From the NCBI RefSeq assembly GCF_013426205.1, contig NC_089427.1:1488001-1552000 (forward strand): a stretch of DNA of 64,000 bases, given 5' to 3'. Positions 32,484 through 45,497 of the stretch are shown in pieces. The position numbers and the translations under genes are program-made. Below the pieces are notes generated by a model. It was not told the DNA's origin. It saw only the letters and a program-made list of their open reading frames with translations, and did no database searches. Numbering within the stretch: position 1 is the first letter of the stretch; every line of letters starts with the position of its first letter. The DNA is from Metarhizium brunneum (lineage: Eukaryota; Ascomycota; Sordariomycetes; Hypocreales; Clavicipitaceae).

Positions 32484-33567
32484 CAGGCACTTACAACCAT
32501 CACCACGCAACATTGACCGCAACGCAGCACAGGCTCTGCGGGGTGCAGGCCTGGGAGCATCTGCACTTGCACCTGACGGCATCGGAGCCCGGCGCCCAAA
32601 AACGCGTGGCTGGGCGCCCGACGATGGCTGGGTCCATGACGTTATGACGTTTGGCACGCCACACTTGGTCCAGGCTGCGGCCCAGCAAAGAAGGAAAAAA
32701 TCAGGATTCGGCGCAGGGCTCGGTGGAGAATATGGTGTAGATTAGCCAGTCATGCTCGGCGCATGGCTTCCAGAATAACCTTGACGACGGCCACACAGAC
32801 CCTGGTGCCTGACTGTCTGCGATATCGCGAGCATACTGTACTCCGTACATGAGTAATTCTCCTTTTGTTCAATGCACGGTGAGCCGCTTGATTGGGTTCC
32901 TTGGTGAGGGGATGAGAGGCTATTTGTTCATTATTGTTATGCAGCCCGATCCGATGGCGCTAAGCCCCCCGACGACAACCACGCTTCAAGCAGCATCTGC
33001 AGACGACCTCGGGTTTTTTTACAGATTAACCCGAGCGACCGCCGGGCGGCCAAGGGAACCCTGGCACGGAGTATCCTAGGTGCAATCACCTGAATCTCAC
33101 GTCGCCCATGCCGTTGGCGCCCAAGGTTGACATCACATCAGGTCCATTTCCGTTGGCTGTGGGGCATCATCGTCGTTGATGAGGCATTATCGCATGAATC
33201 ACCATGAGCAGGGTGCATTCGGGTGTTTCGCCTTGTCGTCGAACGCTCCTGATACACGCCGGGGCATGCAGAGACTGAGTGCGTCGATAAAAGTTCTTGA
33301 AACATGGCACTTTAACGGCATAATTCCCTGAGTCGTAACTTGTCAGCGCCAGCAACATACTTCCAACCTACTTTGCCTATAGGTGCTTGGGTAGGTCGTT
33401 TTACAAAAATGCCGATCGCGCAGTACTTGCCAACACAACAAACACGCAACGTACCTCGTCAGATAGCTCAACGCAAACATAGTCCGGCAGAACCCCAGGA
33501 GATTGTACCTTTCCGAGTCTGATTTGGATGGACGCTTGGCAACATTCCACACCCAAAGAGAGAGATG

Positions 33568-33593
33568 TACCTACCTACCTAGGTAGGTAGGTA
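33568..33593. repeat. 26-bp perfect TAGG/CCTA palindrome
   Basis: Six and a half CCTA/TAGG tetranucleotides are arranged head to head around CCTAGG, giving a perfect 26-bp inverted repeat able to form a cruciform. Related tracts lie near 13018-13070, 18521-18557, 36152-36165 and 38449-38467, all intergenic. Confidence 0.75.
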
Positions 33594-34422
33594 GCTATGT
33601 ATGTACAGAGTATGTATCCACGATTTCACCCCTGTGTGTTTGGGCTTCCCCAGAGTATCCTTGTTGCGCAAGCAGGCAGGGGCTTGTGCCACGACCGTCA
33701 AAGGCACATCAGATCCAACGGCCGGGTACTGGCATCATCCGTTGGCCGTTGCAAACCACAGACCAAAAGGAACTTCGGGAAGGACATATGTAACTTACAA
33801 CATGTAGTAGTATTCGTAGGTGCATCTCCACTATTTCCCGAAAGATTCGACGTTTTCCAAAAGCAGACGTTGACAACTGTTGTCAACATATTGTTGCCGA
33901 GCGAAAGGGCCGAGGTGTCGGTAGCTCGTTTGTATCATTATCATGGCGTTCCATGGAATGATTGCACTTGTCCGTGCTTTCCAGTGGTCAGCCATCTGCT
34001 GAGTACATTTCCAACATCTACACATGTACATACATCAAAGTCAACCCAGCTTCAGTTGCCCAGCCCAGTTGGGTGAACCATGTTACCCCATACCCGAGAC
34101 ATGGAAGCCCAGGCTTTGGCAGAGCAGCCTAGGAGCGGGGAGCGAGGTGGAAAAAAGCCAATATCTGACCAGACAACCCAGGCAGACAGTTACCGCGCAC
34201 GCGGACTACACAATAAATACAGTACGGTGACAGGCGACAGACGAAATTGGCACACCGTCTCGCCTTACCTACCCTGCATGTCGGCTGCTCTCGATGAAAT
34301 AACAGCACATCGGCTTTTGAAACAACGGGGCTGCCGACTTACACTGTTTAGTCATGTCGTCGTCTGTCTTACTATTAGCATTGAAAAGCAGACGCCGGCA
34401 TGGTTACAGGCAGGTGCCTACA

Positions 34423-34440
34423 TGTACGGAGTACTCCGTA
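34423..34440. repeat. TACGGAG/TACTCCG palindrome
   Basis: TACGGAGTACTCCGTA at 34425-34440 is a palindrome centred on AGTACT. It is the same 7-bp unit as at 32468 but with the arms in the opposite order. Confidence 0.65.
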
Positions 34441-37400
34441 GGTATATGTATACAATATACGTGAAGGGTGCTATGTTTCAGTGCTGCAACAGCCGACGGG
34501 CGCCACAAGTTCAGGCTTTTTGAGACCAGTTGACGGAACAGGATGACGACACTTGACTGAATCGCACCAGCCATAGCCCCCCTGTTGATGCCAAATATAA
34601 GTCACCAGCGGCGGCCGTCTGGGGGATTTTCATCTTCTCCATTGCAAGGAACAAGATGCGTGTTTTGTTTACGCCGATGTCAGATCGGTCCAAGGAAAAT
34701 ACATCCCATGATGAAGTCTGAAACGCAAAACAGTCACGACCACTAGGTCTCTGATCAGGGTTTCATCACCTCCCCGTCCCGTTAAAAGGAAATGCATCTA
34801 GCAGGTGAGGGGGCGACATGTTGCGAACCGGATTCTAGCATTGTATTCAGTGTGACACTTCTTCCAAAAGTCATTCACTCGATGACCATGTAGATCAGCA
34901 GGAGACCTGAAAGTCTAATCCAGCACTCTACAGAATGGTTGTGCATGTACTGTTTGGAAGGGTCGCAAGTGTATGGCTGGGTTGTCCGTCGGGTTTGAAC
35001 CCCCATCCTGCGGTTGTATTTCGTCAGCTTTCGTAATGATGAACTGCATGTGTGTAACTAGTAGTATCATATTGACAGTTCCTAGCCACATACTCAGGGG
35101 CAGGCTCCAGTAGCAAGTACTAGCAGTAGGTGCCAAAAGAAGCAATCAGCCACTCGGGACGGGATACCCAAAAGACGCAGCAGCTTCATCAATCATGTTT
35201 GTCACACCGCTGAACTAGTCGAAGCGACGACACTAGAGAAACCCAAAGCGTGGCGTCGGAGCTATTGCACCACATAGGGAAACGGTGGGAAGCAAATAGC
35301 TGGGTTTGATTGGCAACAAGAAATGAGCCTCGAGCTATCCGCGAAGCCAGCGAGCGCCATGCCAACTACTATTGGCTGCGTTTCCAGATATGGAAATGAG
35401 CTGGGGTGGTTGAAAAGACGAGCGGAGTCTCTTAGATAGAACTCTGAGCTTTATCATCTTTGAGTGGAGTATGGTTCACTGTTCAAGTTGAGAAAGAAGG
35501 GAAGTGATGTTCAAGCGGCAATTTTATGCACATTTTGCGGACTTTAGGCACACGCTGCACAGGCTGCCTGTATTGACGAATAGGCATACGAGGCAGCTGG
35601 ACCGCGAGTCGAAATCATTGAGAGTAATTGGAATACCTTCTTTACCTCGACCCGTGAAACAGCACCTTCCGGTCCGATGGGGGTGATTTTTCTTCGTTTT
35701 GAATAAAGTATAAGTATGTTCTTTGGATAAGATGGGGGAGTCTGATTAGTGAGCGAGTCATTCTGGGGTGCTTTCCACGATAGGCCTGATAATTCAACTC
35801 GCTTTGTTGAGCAGCCCTGTTTCATGGAGATGAGGTTAAGGTTTCTAGCATGGTCTATCAAGACAAGTGCTGTGGTTGCTGATGGGACATGTAGGTCGGC
35901 AAAAATCTTGGATATAATGGCGCTAGAGTTTGGGCACGCCAGGTGAGGACCCCAGTGATTCAATCTTCCGGCAGAAGTGTAGTGTAGTATGCGATGGAAC
36001 TCTTCTCCTGATTACTCCAAGATGTCTGGTTTAGTTCGAGCCACTGAAGACGGTTGTTAGATTTGCGTTGTATCGCATCATGTGCAGTGAATTTTTGCTA
36101 AGCGTCTTGCATCACTTTGGTTGTATCCGTGGACTGGACCATAGTAACTAGCTACCTTAGGTAGTAGTAGTATGTGGTCTGATCTGTCCCAATTTAACAG
36201 TGACGACAAACGGACTTGTTGACGAACACCATGCTAGCCTAATGGCTAACTTTGATGATATCCAACTGTTCGGCAATGGACAGAGCGACGTCCGAGACGG
36301 GCATTCTATCTCGTTGCTCCTGTCGAGCGAGCATCAAGGGGCTGTCACGGGAGTGCCAGTCACAGCTCAGCTGGGTCGTCTTCTACGAATCCGACAGGCG
36401 TCTCTAGATTGGCCTGGAATGGCTAGTTCCAGAGTATTTTGGTGGTACCTGCAGGATATTGACACTAAATATCCTTTCTGCTTGAACGGACGACGGAGTA
36501 AGGTAGTACTACCTACTTACCAATCATTAGAGATGGAATGAGATCAGACGCGAGCGGCGCCTACGTAGGCGATGCTACTCACCTTAAAATTGTCCTCGGT
36601 TAGAAATTTAACTGCATGTTTCCTCCCCCCCTTCCCGGTTTAAGGAGAAGCTGATAATATTCATGAATCCGATAAATAGCAGACTTGCTGATCGTTCACT
36701 GGCTATGGAAGTTCAGTTGATGAGATGGACACGAACGGTCAAGCCACTGCCAGTGTAGGACAGCCATCGGCAACTTAAAGGCCAAATGGGGCAAGCGCGA
36801 AGCCCAGTCGCTGGGACCCATGACAGGGTGATTGGAGCACTTGAGAGGTTCTGAGCGAGGATCCACGGGCTGGTGAGGGTCCGACCAGGCTTGACCCCGT
36901 GCGCATCCTGTTCCTGGATGTCGAAACTCCGGCACGCTCGCCTGGCCGTCCCCTGGCCCTTCTAGTGAGTGTTGCCAATTTCATTTCGAGGCCAACTGCG
37001 GGGCTCGCGAGGGAGCCCCTGGCCAGGAGGGTAGCGGTTCAGGGACTTGGGGACTTGAGAGATGACTGGTTCGTGGGTTCGTGAATCTGTAAAGGGTGCG
37101 ACTGGCGACATTGCCGCTTCTGTTCATTTCGTACTTTAGTGTTGCGCACAGACCGGAGAGCCTGAAGAACGGCAGTGAGCACGCCCTGGTGAGGTGCAGT
37201 AGTGTGAGGTTAGACCCAGACGGATGCCCAGGTGGCCGCAGAAGGCTGCGTGCGGATGATGATGAATGACAGTATTTGGAAGAGGGCTTGCTTTTAATTA
37301 CGACGCTGCGAAATTGCTTTTATTTGGATGGGCGTCTTGGAAGCCACCACCAGCGCACATGGAGTACTAGTAGACTTTGACTTTTTTTTTGCAAATATTC

Positions 37401-39211
37401 AAGGCGGCAGGTGCGATTCATGGTCTGATGTACTCATTGAGGAAGGAGTATGCATCTTGGTGCCCAGGCTGGACAGCCCGTCCGATTCCGAAACTAGCAT
37501 TACAATTACAATACATACCTAGAGAAGCAAGGGAAGAGACGGCTGGGAAAACTAGGTGACTCTATTTTTATTTTATACTGGGTGTCAGGCGCCTGAGGCC
37601 TGTTCCCGCTGAGGCGCCTTCTCGACGTGTGACACATGGGACATGGAGCAAATCGAAGAGCCTCGATCATGTGGAGCAGAGACCATTCCAGCGACTGAAG
37701 CCGAGCGAGTTTACGGAGTCGCACGGAGCAGCGCTGGGCGCCCATGTCATTTCATCGCGCTCTGTATGTACTCCATAACGAGTGTCACTTTGGCGTCTGG
37801 CCAGGCCCTTGGGATTCTCTGAATACCTCTCTGGCGGGCGAGAACTTGAGATAATGTGACGGCAGCGTCTCGCCCAGTGGCCAAGAGGGGCTACTCTTTG
37901 TTGGTTCGTTTTCATTTGTGGCAAGAAATCTCTCTCGATAAATTCTTGTTACTTGTGACATTTTACATGAGGCCGACTGGAGCAGAACCATGTCGATTCT
38001 GTCACACATACAATATCGACCACGGCAATAATAGCCCCGGTGCGCGGCATGCAATGTGCCTGCAATTCCTGGCCTCTTCCGGGGTAAGGATATTACTACA
38101 TACCGGATCAAGACGTGGAGAGTGTTGAAGGACAGAGTGGTACTCTGTAGCCGTCAAGGTCTGAGAGCGACCACGGCATTCTGGTTCTTGCTCACGAGGA
38201 GGAACGGCTGCCATGAGGAACGGCCATGTCATACACGGGTAAGACATGGGATCAATCCAGGGGACCCCTCACACTCACAAGAGAGAGACAGTGCAGCTTG
38301 ACAGCCTCCTGTCACCTCAAGTTAAAGCGCAGCCGTCGGCCACTTATTTAGCAGATGCCAGTTTAAGATTCAGGGGGTCCTTCGTTCACACATTGTATGT
38401 ATAATGAATACACATTGCTTTACGGATTGCATTGCATTGTACATACATACCTACCTACCTGGTAGGTATCTGAGCACTTCCCACCGAGTTGAGCTGTTCA
38501 AGTGAGATTCCAAGCATCGAGCTGTACCCTGTCATCTCGTCGCCTGCAGCCGCCTCGCGAATCCATGTCTCCTGGTCTCCATGTCCAGCCAGGCCAATGA
38601 CTGACTGGTTGACTGGCAGACTGGGTCCATGACGGATGCTATTGAACCCTCAAATCATTCGAAAGGGTCTGGTATTGCAAGCCGTCCGCTGATCAACTGC
38701 CTCCGGCTATCCGTGCAAGTCAACAGGCCACAGTCAACTGCCATCATCGCCCCTTCCCCCCGTCTGTTCCGTGCACATCGATTTGGTCCTGTATTATATT
38801 TGTACAGTACTGTATGGCCTTGCCTTGCCTTGATTGGTACATGTGCTATTGCACAAAACCAAACTCTACATCCGACGTGGATCAGGGCCAAGGCTGGCGT
38901 CTCAAGTGTTCGAAACCTCGCCCAGGTCCCTGTCCACGCCTCTCTCTCTCTCACTCTCACGCCTCTCACGCCTCGCGACGCCCCCTCCAAGTGCCACTTT
39001 TTGTGTTCGGAGCCAGGGCCACCAGCTCAAACATCCACACGCCCTCCATCACCATTCATTGCGACGTCCGTCAACGCCTTCCTGGCCCTTCTCTCACGGC
39101 TGAGGTTGTCCGTCGTCTGCCCTGCTCCAGAGCCAGAGGCCAGACGCCCTCTCCACCCGACATTTGCGGAGAGGCTTTCGGGATTGCAGCGCGCTCTGCA
39201 TAAACGGGACT

Positions 39212-42200
39212 ATGTCGCAGCATGCGCCGCGGCGTGGCCTGGCCTCATCTTCGGAAGCATACTCGAACCCAGACATTGATGCTGATGCTCGTACTGGTGC
39301 TCATGCTGATACTCGACCTGAAGCCGGACAACGCTGGGACTTGCACACGCCTCATGCCTCTCAAATATTGTCTTCTCCTCGATCACAACCCTCCTTTGAC
39401 GACAACCCCACGAGTCCATCAACTGGACGCTTAATCAACGTGCCGTCACTGTCAGCTCTTGGTTCGCTACCACATCCAGGCCAAAGGTGAGTTCGCTTAC
39501 GAGATAAATGTCTCCGACAATGGATCCTATACCTCCCTCTACCGCTGCCTCCGTCGGTTATCGCTGGTCGCAAGACCATTCGCGATGTAGCCAAATCGCA
39601 TCTTCAAACAAAACCAAAACATCTCTTCGCTGCAAGAACCTTGACCGACGACGCTTTCAGCCTTGGACGCCCCTCTTCGCTCACAGGCACAAGGCACAAA
39701 AGAATTGGTCCCGAGTTCTTTGTACTTTGCGTCACGGCTGTTCAACAGCCGCCCCGGGCTTCTTTATACACTGCTGTTCTTTTTTGGTGTGGCCCCAGCT
39801 TTGGCCTTTTGTTCACTTGGGCCCCATGCACTTGTCGCGTGGGATCAACTTGTCACAAGTGGAAAATTTCAAATCGCTAACGTCGTCTTCTTTTCTGTTC
39901 TTTCAGATCTCCTCGACCGCCCGTACCTAGCCCGCTGTCTACGGCAAGCAACGTGGCGACGTCTCCGTTGAGCACGAATCCTCCAGAACCCGCTGTTTCT
40001 GCGACACAGCAGGGATTTCAGCCTATTGGCACCAGGTCGGCCGTCAAGACGACATCTAGGGCATCTGTTGGGCCGACGACCTTTTATAGCGATTCGTCAA
40101 GCCCGTCTAGCCCAGAGGACGAAATCCCAAGGTCCGTTCTTCCGACCCTGTGCCGCCTTGGCATATATTACCCGGGCGTTGTCATTGCTGTTCTTGGGCT
40201 TTGTTGTTTCCTCCGATCTATTTTGGGTTCCAAGAATGCCATCTCCCGTCCTTTCGTCCATGCTTGCTGATCCTCCATGTTTCGCAGACTAAACTTTTCA
40301 AACCTTCCGAATGACCATCGAAGCGTTTCTGACTCCGTGACATCGAAGCCTGCTCTAGGGCCCGCAAAGGTTGGCAGACCGGTCATGGCTGCTACAATGG
40401 CCTCTACTCCAAACGACGTAACCAAAGGGTTGCCCCGAAATTCCTCGATTGACACCGCAATATCCGCGATTTCATCGAAACAAGCAGCATCCTCCGGCAA
40501 GGGTGGCCTCCAGGATGCACCGAGCTCCCCCGATATTGCAAGCCTGATCAAAACAGCGGGCAGCCCAGAAGCTGTCATACAATATTTACTCAAGGAAAAA
40601 AGCTCTCAGTCACAACAAAACAGCCAATTATGGAGACTAGTCGACAAGCAGCGAGGCATGATTTTGGGCCTCAACAAAGATCTTGAGGCAGCCCTGAAAG
40701 AAAAAGAAAAGTATAGGAGGAAACTCAAAGAAATCATGGCCAACCCAGCAGTAATGCAGGCCGCATCTGGGCAACTGGTTGAATCGCCTGGCCTCGATAG
40801 CTATCGGGGTTCGATGTCGCCTCGTAGTCCAAGGCCGCATCCCAGGGTACAAACAAACGGACCACCAGATTCCCCATCGCTTGATTCAGACAGTCAGAAG
40901 GGCTCTCCCATTGATGTTCCCATGGCACCTTACCCGATTACCCCACCAGCCGATAAGCCGCATATATCACCAACTGCAGTAAGCGAAATGCTCGACCCCA
41001 AACCCGCCATGCCAAAGCCGCAAGAGTACGCGACGGGCAAGTTTGATCATGAAGCAGAATATAAAGCCGCCGATAGAATCTGGAAAGAGACAAGCGAGGA
41101 ACAGCTTAGAGAGATTCCGTACAATGCTTCCCTACCGCCGTCCCGAAGCTATGCGAGTGAACCACCCAAGGTTCCACCACCCAAGATACCAACAGCTGCG
41201 CCATCCGTGACCGTTGCTGAGCCTCCATCATCACCACAACCAGACCAGGGGCTTAGCCAATTTCCTTCCCCTCCACGGAAGCCACCGCCGGCACCTCTGC
41301 AGCTGAAGCAACACGTCCGACGAAATCTGGCCCCGGCCGCGGGGGATGATAGCGACTCTGACTATGATGGTATTCTTGAAGTGGATGAGATGGTTGCTGA
41401 ATCCCGAGGGCGACGCAAAACCAGAGAAGATGACGAGAAAGAACGTCAAGCCATTGCGTTCAGACATGCTCAAGAGTCAAGCGCCTCCAAACCCAGTCCA
41501 GAAAGTCCCATCAAATCCCCAGGCCAACTCGCAAGCTCTACATCTCAATCCAAAGCCCACGTGCAAGAGAAGTCCCACTCCATAAGTGGTTTGCTGCTTG
41601 CTGCTGAGGACATCGTGGTGCCACTTCAGAGTCCCGGATTACCAGCTACCCCTCGTCCATTTGGCAACATTCCACATTCAGCTTCTGCGCCTGTGTCTGC
41701 AAGGCTTGCTGGTGCGTCGGGTCCGCTGCCTTCTCGACCACCGCGGCAACCCATTATTATGCCCCCGAACACACCATTAATGTCCCCTCCACCTACAAGC
41801 TCGACCGGTTCCTCGTCTGGTACGCAGCTCAACGCAGGGAAGTGTAGCGACGAACCGAGCCAACCTTCACCCACAGAACGTACAAAGATCTATAAAGGTC
41901 TTGTTACAGAGGAGTACCCAAATCTGTTGTTGCCCCCCAACGCACTTCCATCTATCAAGGTCAAGGTAGCGTCTTCACGGATGAAACCGTCAAGAGCTAG
42001 TCTTATGTCCTTGACACAGCTGGAAGAAGACCCCGTCTTTACACTTGCTGTTATTTCAAGGGCCGATTGTAGTGAGCTCTGGCGAGTCGAAAAGGACATC
42101 GCCTCGCTCAGCAAATTGGACTCGAGGCTCAAGCAGTGCTCAGCTTGTACCGCCAAGACACCGGACCGCGCACTGTTCACCGGCCACGCTCCGGCCAAGT

Positions 42201-44341
42201 TAGACGCCCGGCGGGCTGCCTTGGAGGAATACATGGTCGAGGTTCTTGACACGCCATTCGACACGGCCACGGCTGTTGAAATGTGCAAGTATTTGTCGAC
42301 AAATACACTTCCACCAAACGCTGATGAGACAGGGTCATCTTTCCGTCCAACCCCTGAAAGTAGTGTGCTTAAGATTGGTGCAGATGGTCGGCCACTTCGA
42401 AGCGGATATTTGACCAAAAAGGGCAAGAACTTCGGAGGCTGGAAAGCCAGGTTCTTTGTCCTGGACGGGCCGGAGCCAGAGTTCAAGTACTACGAGACCC
42501 CCGGGGGAGCGCATCTCGGTACCATTAGGCTTCGGAATGCCCAAATCGGCAAGCAATCTCATACGCAGACTCACGAAAACCAGTCGCCGGCACAGCCAAC
42601 GGCAGGGGAAGACCTTGACAACCAATTCAGGCACGCATTTTTAATCATGGAACCCAAGAAGAGAGACTCAAGCGCCTATGTCAAACACATACTGTGCGCC
42701 GAGAGCGACAAAGAGCGAGATCTTTGGGTAGATGTTCTTTTGCAGTGGATAGATTACCAAGATGTAGATGATGACAAACAACCGCCACGCCAGGGTGCGA
42801 AGACCCCTCATGATCAGCCGTCTTCCGGACCAGACCATGCCAGCACCGGTAAATCAAAGAAGAGCGCCCCTAGCAAGTCGCAACACAAACACGCAAATTC
42901 CGACACGTTGATCGGAGTAAGATACGATTCAACGCACGCTGGTGAAGCACCCCAAAAGGGATCCACTGGTCTTCCCGAGCAGTCCAGCTCACATAACCTC
43001 GCCGGGGAGACTATGTCCTCCCAGGCTAATAAGCTGATATCTGCGCCCAAGGATCCTCACATCATTTCAGATTCATCCGTCTGGGGCAACCGGGCAGGCC
43101 TTGGCGCTCCGACGCACGACGAAAAAAAGCAGCGAAAGCGAAGCTTTTTCGGATTCGGAACCAAGACTCGGACCTCTTCTGACGGGCAGGACTCATTGTT
43201 TGGAGGCAGCGACGCTGGATCTTCTTCAGCTGTCCCTCCGTCTTACGGCCACCAAGGGCCCGTCCGTCAAGTGTTTGGAGCACCGTTGGCCGAGGCAGTT
43301 CGCTACAACCCGCCGGTTGATGTCAACGTGCCACTGCCGTCTGTTGTCTATCGATGCATACAATATCTCGATCACCATACTGCCGTTGATGAAGAGGGCA
43401 TCTTCCGACTAAGTGGATCTAATGCGGTTATCAAACAGCTTCGCGAGCGATTCAATACGAATGGTGATGTGAATCTTGTTGCTGACGAGCAGTATCATGA
43501 TATTCATGCGGTCGCATCTTTATTGAAGCTCTATTTGCGAGAACTCCCAACTGCTATTCTCACAACGGACCTCCACGTCCCCTTCTTGCACACCACTGAA
43601 ATTCCGGATCTAAATGAAAAGGTTGCAAAAATGAACGAGCTGGCTCAAAGACTACCCAGGGCAAACGCAACCCTGTTGAAGTACTTGATTGCGTTCTTGA
43701 TCCGAGTTATAAAGAACTCCAAGGTTAATAAGATGACCGTACGCAATGTGGGCATTGTGTTCTCGCCTACGCTCAATATCCCTGCACAAGTGTTTGCCAT
43801 GTTCTTGCAGAACTACGAGGGCATTTTTGGAATCGAGCCCGAAGAGTATGAGCTGCCATCTTCAACCACAGACTCGGAATCCAACGGGCAAGCGGGCGCA
43901 CCTCCCCAACGACTAGAGCCAACACGCCCCTCTACTTCATCTGGCGGAAGCGCCTCGCCGCATCCCCAGCAGCGAATGGACCGCAGAAGAGAGCATTCCA
44001 GGTCGACGCCGACGCCACCTCTGATGTCCCATGTCCAGGTTGCTCGATCCACCCCTACGCCACCCCTGGTACTACACGGAGGAGCTTCAAGACCAGCATA
44101 TGAGAGCGGCTATGGACTGCCTAATGGATTCGATGGCCATGGCTATCACCCTGCGGCTAGAACTGCACCCGGGTATGACCGGCCAATCTATCCGTCAGCA
44201 AGCGAGGAACACGGCGTAAACGAGCCGCAACAAAGTATCAAATCAAGAAGGCGAGAGAGTTTGGTTTATGTGGGAGGAGTTTCGGGTTTACAGAATCACG
44301 GGTCAAAGAGCCGCCTTCGTGAAGAAGGCGCACTCTTTTGA
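39212..44341 (+). CDS. Bem3-like PX-PH-RhoGAP protein
   Basis: Three exons (39212-39486, 39907-40131 and 40288-44341) encode about 1517 aa. After a long Ser/Pro-rich region with a predicted coiled-coil segment (LWRLVDKQRGMILGLNKDLE, about residue 290) come three domains. A PX-like domain lies at roughly 735-850 (FTLAVISRADCSELWRVEKD). A PH domain lies at roughly 868-990 (RSGYLTKKGKNFGGWKARFF). A RhoGAP domain lies at roughly 1165-1350, with the catalytic arginine finger in DEEGIFRLSGSNAV and the conserved VASLLKLYLRELPTAIL and FSPTLNIP blocks. This order is that of yeast Bem3, a GAP for Cdc42 at sites of polarised growth. The start MSQHAPRRGLASSSEAY and the first two introns (420 and 156 nt) are inferred from frame continuity (GQ/RSPRPP and EIP/RLNFSN). 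The 420-nt first intron could hide alternative exons. Confidence 0.88.
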
Positions 44342-45497
44342 ATGGAGCCTATTTTTGGTAAATAATCCGGACTGACATGACACGGCCTGCTTTCTTTATA
44401 ACATGAACATACGTTGGAAACAGACATCAAGACACGACTACTTGTATTGTTTCCCTGATTTTTGTCACGGAGGAATTCAGCGACCACAACAGAGCGAGTT
44501 CAACGAAATAATCAAAGACTTGAGACCTTTAGGAGTTGGATCATTTATTTACACCAGTGGGATGGGCAAATGAAACATGTTAGTTGGCTAGGCTCTTTTT
44601 GTTTCGGCGCAATGGCACAGACCAGCTTCGCGGTATGAGGTTGTCAGATTGGCCATCGAAGCCTGGCATATATACACGCGTGTACGATATTACGGGGAAG
44701 GGTGTCGATTTTTTTTTCTACGCCATTTGGCAGTAACGGATACGTTGGGTTACAAATATGCGAATTCTTCAATTTTTTTTTTCTCGTTTACGGCTTAAGA
44801 CTCTGGATTTGTTCGTGGTACGCAGAGCGAGGCGTTTCAACCGCGTCTTACTACATGGACGTCATTCTACTATTCATCTACCGCATTTGGTAATTTGGGT
44901 TGGGCGGAAAGTGTGTTTTTGTTGATTGTTATGATGAGAAGGGTTGTGCCAATGGAGATTGCGATTGAACGAGAATGATACCATCTTAATGCTATGTACT
45001 CTGAATACACATGCCGTCTATTTCTCTCTTTCCCTCATGTTAGCTTATCGCGCGGAAGAATTTTAAGATGCAGTTTCGCGGCAAACTCTTGGTCGGTGTG
45101 TGTGACGGGAGGAGACTGACCTCTTGCCTGTACTTTGCCAATGGTGAAATACTTCCTCTCGGCGATTGCTTCTACCGGCCAAAAGTCGTCTTCAAGTCGT
45201 CCGTAGTAGTACTCCGTACTCCGTAAGTTACTCGGTATCATCTGCGGCTCCACCTTCGTACACGTCCCAGTGGTCTCCACTCTCGGCAGGAAAGGAAAGA
45301 GCAAGGTGGCTGGGCTTGGCGCTCCTCCTTTCTGTGTCTCCGCCCTAGGCTCCGTTCTACTCTAGGCGTCGGCGCTTCGGCGACAACAATTACCGTTCTT
45401 CGCAGCTCCAAACTGCCGACAGGACGAGGAAGTCCAGTTCAATAGAACGACGACTGCCAAGACACATGCAGCTTTGAAGCCGCCCTCCCCGATCCCC
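44342..45497. promoter_or_regulatory. Spacer upstream of Zn-cluster gene
   Basis: This 1.16-kb spacer between two plus-strand genes holds the 3' UTR of the Bem3-like gene and the promoter/5' UTR of the Zn-cluster factor. T runs occur at 44709-44718 and 44774-44783. A TACTCCGTACTCCGTA tandem lies at about 45210-45225. No gene seen. Confidence 0.5.

Larger units (their letters stand above)
32206..39211. other. 7-kb gene-free divergent region
   Basis: No supportable protein gene lies between the low-complexity gene (minus) and the Bem3-like gene (plus). The region has many short frames without family resemblance or clear codon structure. It contains palindromes: a TACTCCGTACGGAGTA word at 32468-32483, a TACGGAGTACTCCGTA word at 34425-34440, a 26-bp (TACC)n/(GGTA)n palindrome at 33568-33593, and a related one at about 38449-38467. 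The last 500 bp (38700-39200) is C/T-rich with CTCT and CACTCTCACG runs, typical of a long 5' UTR or promoter for the Bem3-like gene. Long non-coding RNA is possible but not testable here. Confidence 0.5.

Noticed and set aside
34990..35010. GGTTCAAACCC word on the minus strand resembling a tRNA B box
   Set aside because: It is part of a short palindrome (GGGTTTGAACCC). No A box at the right distance and no cloverleaf pairing could be made.
35544..35963. 139-codon frame on the minus strand in the 7-kb spacer
   Set aside because: Its first possible start is TTG, no domain or secretion signal is visible, and no splice partners are apparent.
36200..36541. 113-codon frame on the plus strand
   Set aside because: It starts at GTG, overlaps no other coding evidence, and resembles no known protein.
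38629..39279. Long C/T-rich frames just before the Bem3-like start
   Set aside because: Ser/Pro/Leu-rich translation of a pyrimidine-rich leader; better explained as promoter and 5' UTR of the gene starting at 39212.
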